Below, piece after piece: positions 55,635 through 57,691 of a stretch of 57,691 nucleotides of DNA. Position numbers and translations under genes: made by a program. A model generated the notes under the pieces. That model saw only the letters and a list, made by a program, of their open reading frames with translations. It ran no database searches and had not been told where the DNA came from. The number at the start of each line of letters is the position of its first letter. Within the stretch, counting starts at the first letter, position 1. The DNA comes from Luteimonas kalidii (GTDB lineage Bacteria > Pseudomonadota > Gammaproteobacteria > Xanthomonadales > Xanthomonadaceae): NCBI RefSeq assembly GCF_029887935.1, contig NZ_JARXRO010000020.1:591262-648952 (forward strand), read 5' to 3'.

Positions 55635-56894
55635 ATGGCCAATGTGATCGAACGCGGCGTCAACGGCGCCTGGGACTGGTTCACCGCGCGTGCGCCGGGC
55701 TTCATGCCCTTCTACCGCAAGCACATGTCGGAGTACTACGCTCCGAAGAACTTCAACATCTGGTACATCTTCGGCGTGCTGTCGATCGTGGTGCTGGTCA
55801 ACCAGATCCTGACCGGCATCTTCCTGACGATGCACTTCAAGCCGAGCGCGGCGGAAGCCTTCGCCTCGGTCGAATACATCATGCGCGACGTGGAGTGGGG
55901 CTGGCTGATCCGCTACATGCACAGCACCGGCGCCTCGCTGTTCTTCATCGTGGTGTACATCCACATGTTCCGCGGCCTGATGTACGGCAGCTACCAGAAG
56001 CCGCGCGAGCTGGTGTGGATCCTCGGCATGCTGATCTACCTGGTGCTGATGGCCGAGGCGTTCCTGGGCTACGTGCTGCCCTGGGGCCAGATGTCGTTCT
56101 GGGGCGCGAAGGTGATCATCTCGCTGTTCGGCGCGATCCCGGTGATCGGCAACGGCCTGACCGAATGGATCATGGGCGACTACCTGCCCAGCGACGCCAC
56201 CCTCAACCGCTTCTTCGCCCTGCACGTGATCGCGCTGCCGCTGGTGCTGCTGCTGCTGGTGGTGCTGCATCTGGGTGCGCTGCACGAGGTGGGCTCGAAC
56301 AACCCGGACGGCGTGGACATCAAGAAGGGAACGAAGGGCAACCGCTGGTCGCCCAACGCGCCCGCCGACGGCATCCCGTTCCACCCGTACTACACGGTCA
56401 AGGACAGCTTCTACGTCTGCTTCTTCCTGATCATCGCCGCGTTCATCATCTTCTTCGCCCCGGCGTTCGGCGGCTGGTTCCTCGAGCACGACAACTTCAC
56501 CGAGGCCAACCGCCTGGTGACGCCCGAGCACATCAAGCCGGTGTGGTACTACACGCCGTACTACGCGATGCTGCGGGTGGTTCCGCACAAGCTCTCGGGC
56601 GTGCTGGTGATGTTCGGCGCGATCGCGATCCTGTTCCTGGTGCCGTGGCTGGACCGCGCGCGGGTGCGCTCGTACCGCTACCGCGGACTGATGTCGAAGC
56701 TGCTGCTCGCCGCGTTCGCGGTGAGCTTCATCTGGCTGGGCAAGATCGGCGCCGGGCCGGGCACGGATCCGGTCGAGACGATCATCGGCCGCTTCCTGAC
56801 CGCGTTCTACTTCCTGTTCTTCCTGACCATGCCGCTGTGGACGGGCTGGGACAAGACCAAGCCGGTGCCGGATCGGGTGACGATGCATGAATAA
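55635..56894 (+). CDS. petB: Cytochrome b subunit of the bc1 complex
   Basis: A 419-residue integral membrane protein with eight helices that carries haems bL and bH and the quinol-oxidising and quinone-reducing sites. It shows the paired histidines in helices B and D (HSTGASLFFIVVYIHMFRG and HVIALPLVLLLLVVLHLGALHEVG), the PWGQMSFWGA motif, and a PEW-like loop here read as PEHIKPVWYYTPYYAML. The ATG at 55635 follows petA closely, and the stop overlaps the petC start. Confidence 0.98.
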   Translation: MANVIERGVNGAWDWFTARAPGFMPFYRKHMSEYYAPKNFNIWYIFGVLSIVVLVNQILTGIFLTMHFKPSAAEAFASVEYIMRDVEWGWLIRYMHSTGASLFFIVVYIHMFRGLMYGSYQKPRELVWILGMLIYLVLMAEAFLGYVLPWGQMSFWGAKVIISLFGAIPVIGNGLTEWIMGDYLPSDATLNRFFALHVIALPLVLLLLVVLHLGALHEVGSNNPDGVDIKKGTKGNRWSPNAPADGIPFHPYYTVKDSFYVCFFLIIAAFIIFFAPAFGGWFLEHDNFTEANRLVTPEHIKPVWYYTPYYAMLRVVPHKLSGVLVMFGAIAILFLVPWLDRARVRSYRYRGLMSKLLLAAFAVSFIWLGKIGAGPGTDPVETIIGRFLTAFYFLFFLTMPLWTGWDKTKPVPDRVTMHE

Positions 56895-57636
56895 GACCTT
56901 CCTTGCCCGCGTCGCCACGTTCGCCGGCGGCATGCTCCTGGCGTTTTCCGCATTCGCCGCCGGAGGCGGTGGCGCCCTGCAGCAGGCCGGGACCGATCTC
57001 AACGACCGTGCATCGCTGCAGCGGGGCGCGCAGCTGTTCATGAACTACTGCGCCGGCTGCCACTCGCTCAAGTACCTGCGCTATTCGCGCATGGCCGACG
57101 ACCTCGGCCTGAGCGAGGACGAGGTGATGGCCAACCTCAACCTCACCGGCGCCGCCTTCGGCGAGCACATCGTCTCGGCGATGCCCGCCGACAAGGCGAC
57201 GGACTGGTTCGGCCAGGTGCCGCCGGACCTGAGCCTGATCACCCGCGTGCGCGGCAGCGACTGGGTGTACACCTACATGAAGTCGTTCTACCTGGACGAC
57301 ACGCGGCCGCTGGGCTGGAACAACACGCTGTTCCCGAACGCGTCGATGCCCAATCCGTTCTGGAAGCAGCAGGGCCTGCAGCACGCCGTGTTCGGCGAAT
57401 CCGATGCCGCGACCGGGGAAACCCCGGTCGAGCGGCTGGAGGTCGCCACCGCGGGGACCCAGAGCCCGGCCGAGTTCGACCAGACCATCCGCGACCTGAC
57501 CGCGTTCCTCGAGTACGCCGGCGAGCCCGCCGCGCTCAAGCGCCAGGGCATGGGCGTGTGGGTGATCCTGTTCCTGTCGTTCCTGACGCTGCTCGCGTGG
57601 CTGCTGAAGAACGAGTACTGGAGGGACGTCCACTAG
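56887..57636 (+). CDS. petC: Cytochrome c1
   Basis: A 249-residue c-type cytochrome of the bc1 complex. After a signal peptide (FAGGMLLAFSAFAAGGGG) the haem site is Cys55-x2-Cys58-His59 (CAGCHSLKYLRYSRM, the c1-specific extension); PPDLSLITRVRGSDWVYTYMKSFY is the conserved mid-region and a C-terminal transmembrane anchor (VWVILFLSFLTLLAWLLKNEY) holds it in the membrane. The start overlaps petB by 8 bases. The remaining 55 bases of the window hold no feature. Confidence 0.97.
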   Translation: MNKTFLARVATFAGGMLLAFSAFAAGGGGALQQAGTDLNDRASLQRGAQLFMNYCAGCHSLKYLRYSRMADDLGLSEDEVMANLNLTGAAFGEHIVSAMPADKATDWFGQVPPDLSLITRVRGSDWVYTYMKSFYLDDTRPLGWNNTLFPNASMPNPFWKQQGLQHAVFGESDAATGETPVERLEVATAGTQSPAEFDQTIRDLTAFLEYAGEPAALKRQGMGVWVILFLSFLTLLAWLLKNEYWRDVH

Positions 57637-57691
57637 CCCGCAGGCGACCCCGATGGCGCGCGAACCCGACGGGGCGGGTCGCGGCGCCGGG

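Overview
The window reads as an ordinary chromosomal stretch from a GC-rich gammaproteobacterium of the Lysobacter/Luteimonas/Xanthomonas type (Lysobacteraceae/Xanthomonadaceae). The reasons are a very high GC content with dense, tightly packed genes, an aspartate kinase-diaminopimelate decarboxylase fusion (LysAC), an adjacent MurL-MurD2 pair (an L-glutamate route into peptidoglycan described in Xanthomonas), the gene order rmlB-rmlA-rmlC-rmlD, and an Rrf2-sufBCDS operon. I see no tRNA, rRNA, CRISPR array, insertion sequence, phage gene or plasmid gene.

Layout. 1-8.3 kb: a HutD/Ves-like protein, then on the minus strand an iron-sulfur assembly operon (Rrf2 regulator, SufB, SufC, SufD, SufS) followed by an acetyltransferase and a small Rieske ferredoxin; then a lipoprotein cytochrome c. 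8.4-19.3 kb: a bacterial SET-domain protein, a large DUF5916 outer-membrane protein, envelope lipoproteins and small membrane proteins, a lysine-tailed HU protein with a clear promoter and terminator, an EF-G-like GTPase (EF-G2 type), OsmC, a hydrolase and a glycine-zipper protein. 19.5-29 kb: an exported amidohydrolase, PhzF, then lysAC-murL-murD2 as one coupled run that feeds two peptidoglycan building blocks (meso-diaminopimelate and D-glutamate). 29-36.5 kb: octaprenyl diphosphate synthase, SSB, rmlBACD (dTDP-L-rhamnose) and an S9 peptidase. 36.5-45.4 kb: a DUF819 transporter, then cstA - a 91-residue protein ending in Cys-Cys - an ArsA/Get3-type ATPase, all overlapping; then CorA, a DUF4105 protein, CorC and a secreted six-cysteine protein. 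45.4-57.7 kb: ybeY, phoH and miaB on the minus strand, split by a TetR-controlled HlyD/ABC export operon on the plus strand; then a lytic transglycosylase and the cytochrome bc1 operon petABC.

The most interesting item is the cstA / CC-ended small protein / ArsA-type ATPase trio (38088-41040). It has the same three-part logic as the enterobacterial btsT-yjiX-yjiA locus (pyruvate-type transporter, tiny protein ending in Cys-Cys, P-loop NTPase), but with a different small protein and a different NTPase. The ATPase keeps its nucleotide-binding motifs yet has a single cysteine, so it cannot be a normal arsenite pump subunit or a zinc-clasped Get3. Secondary points are the coupled lysAC-murL-murD2 run, the breaking up of the usual miaB-phoH-ybeY-corC order, several likely leaderless genes, and an AT-rich 24-bp palindrome touching the start codon of the tetR gene.
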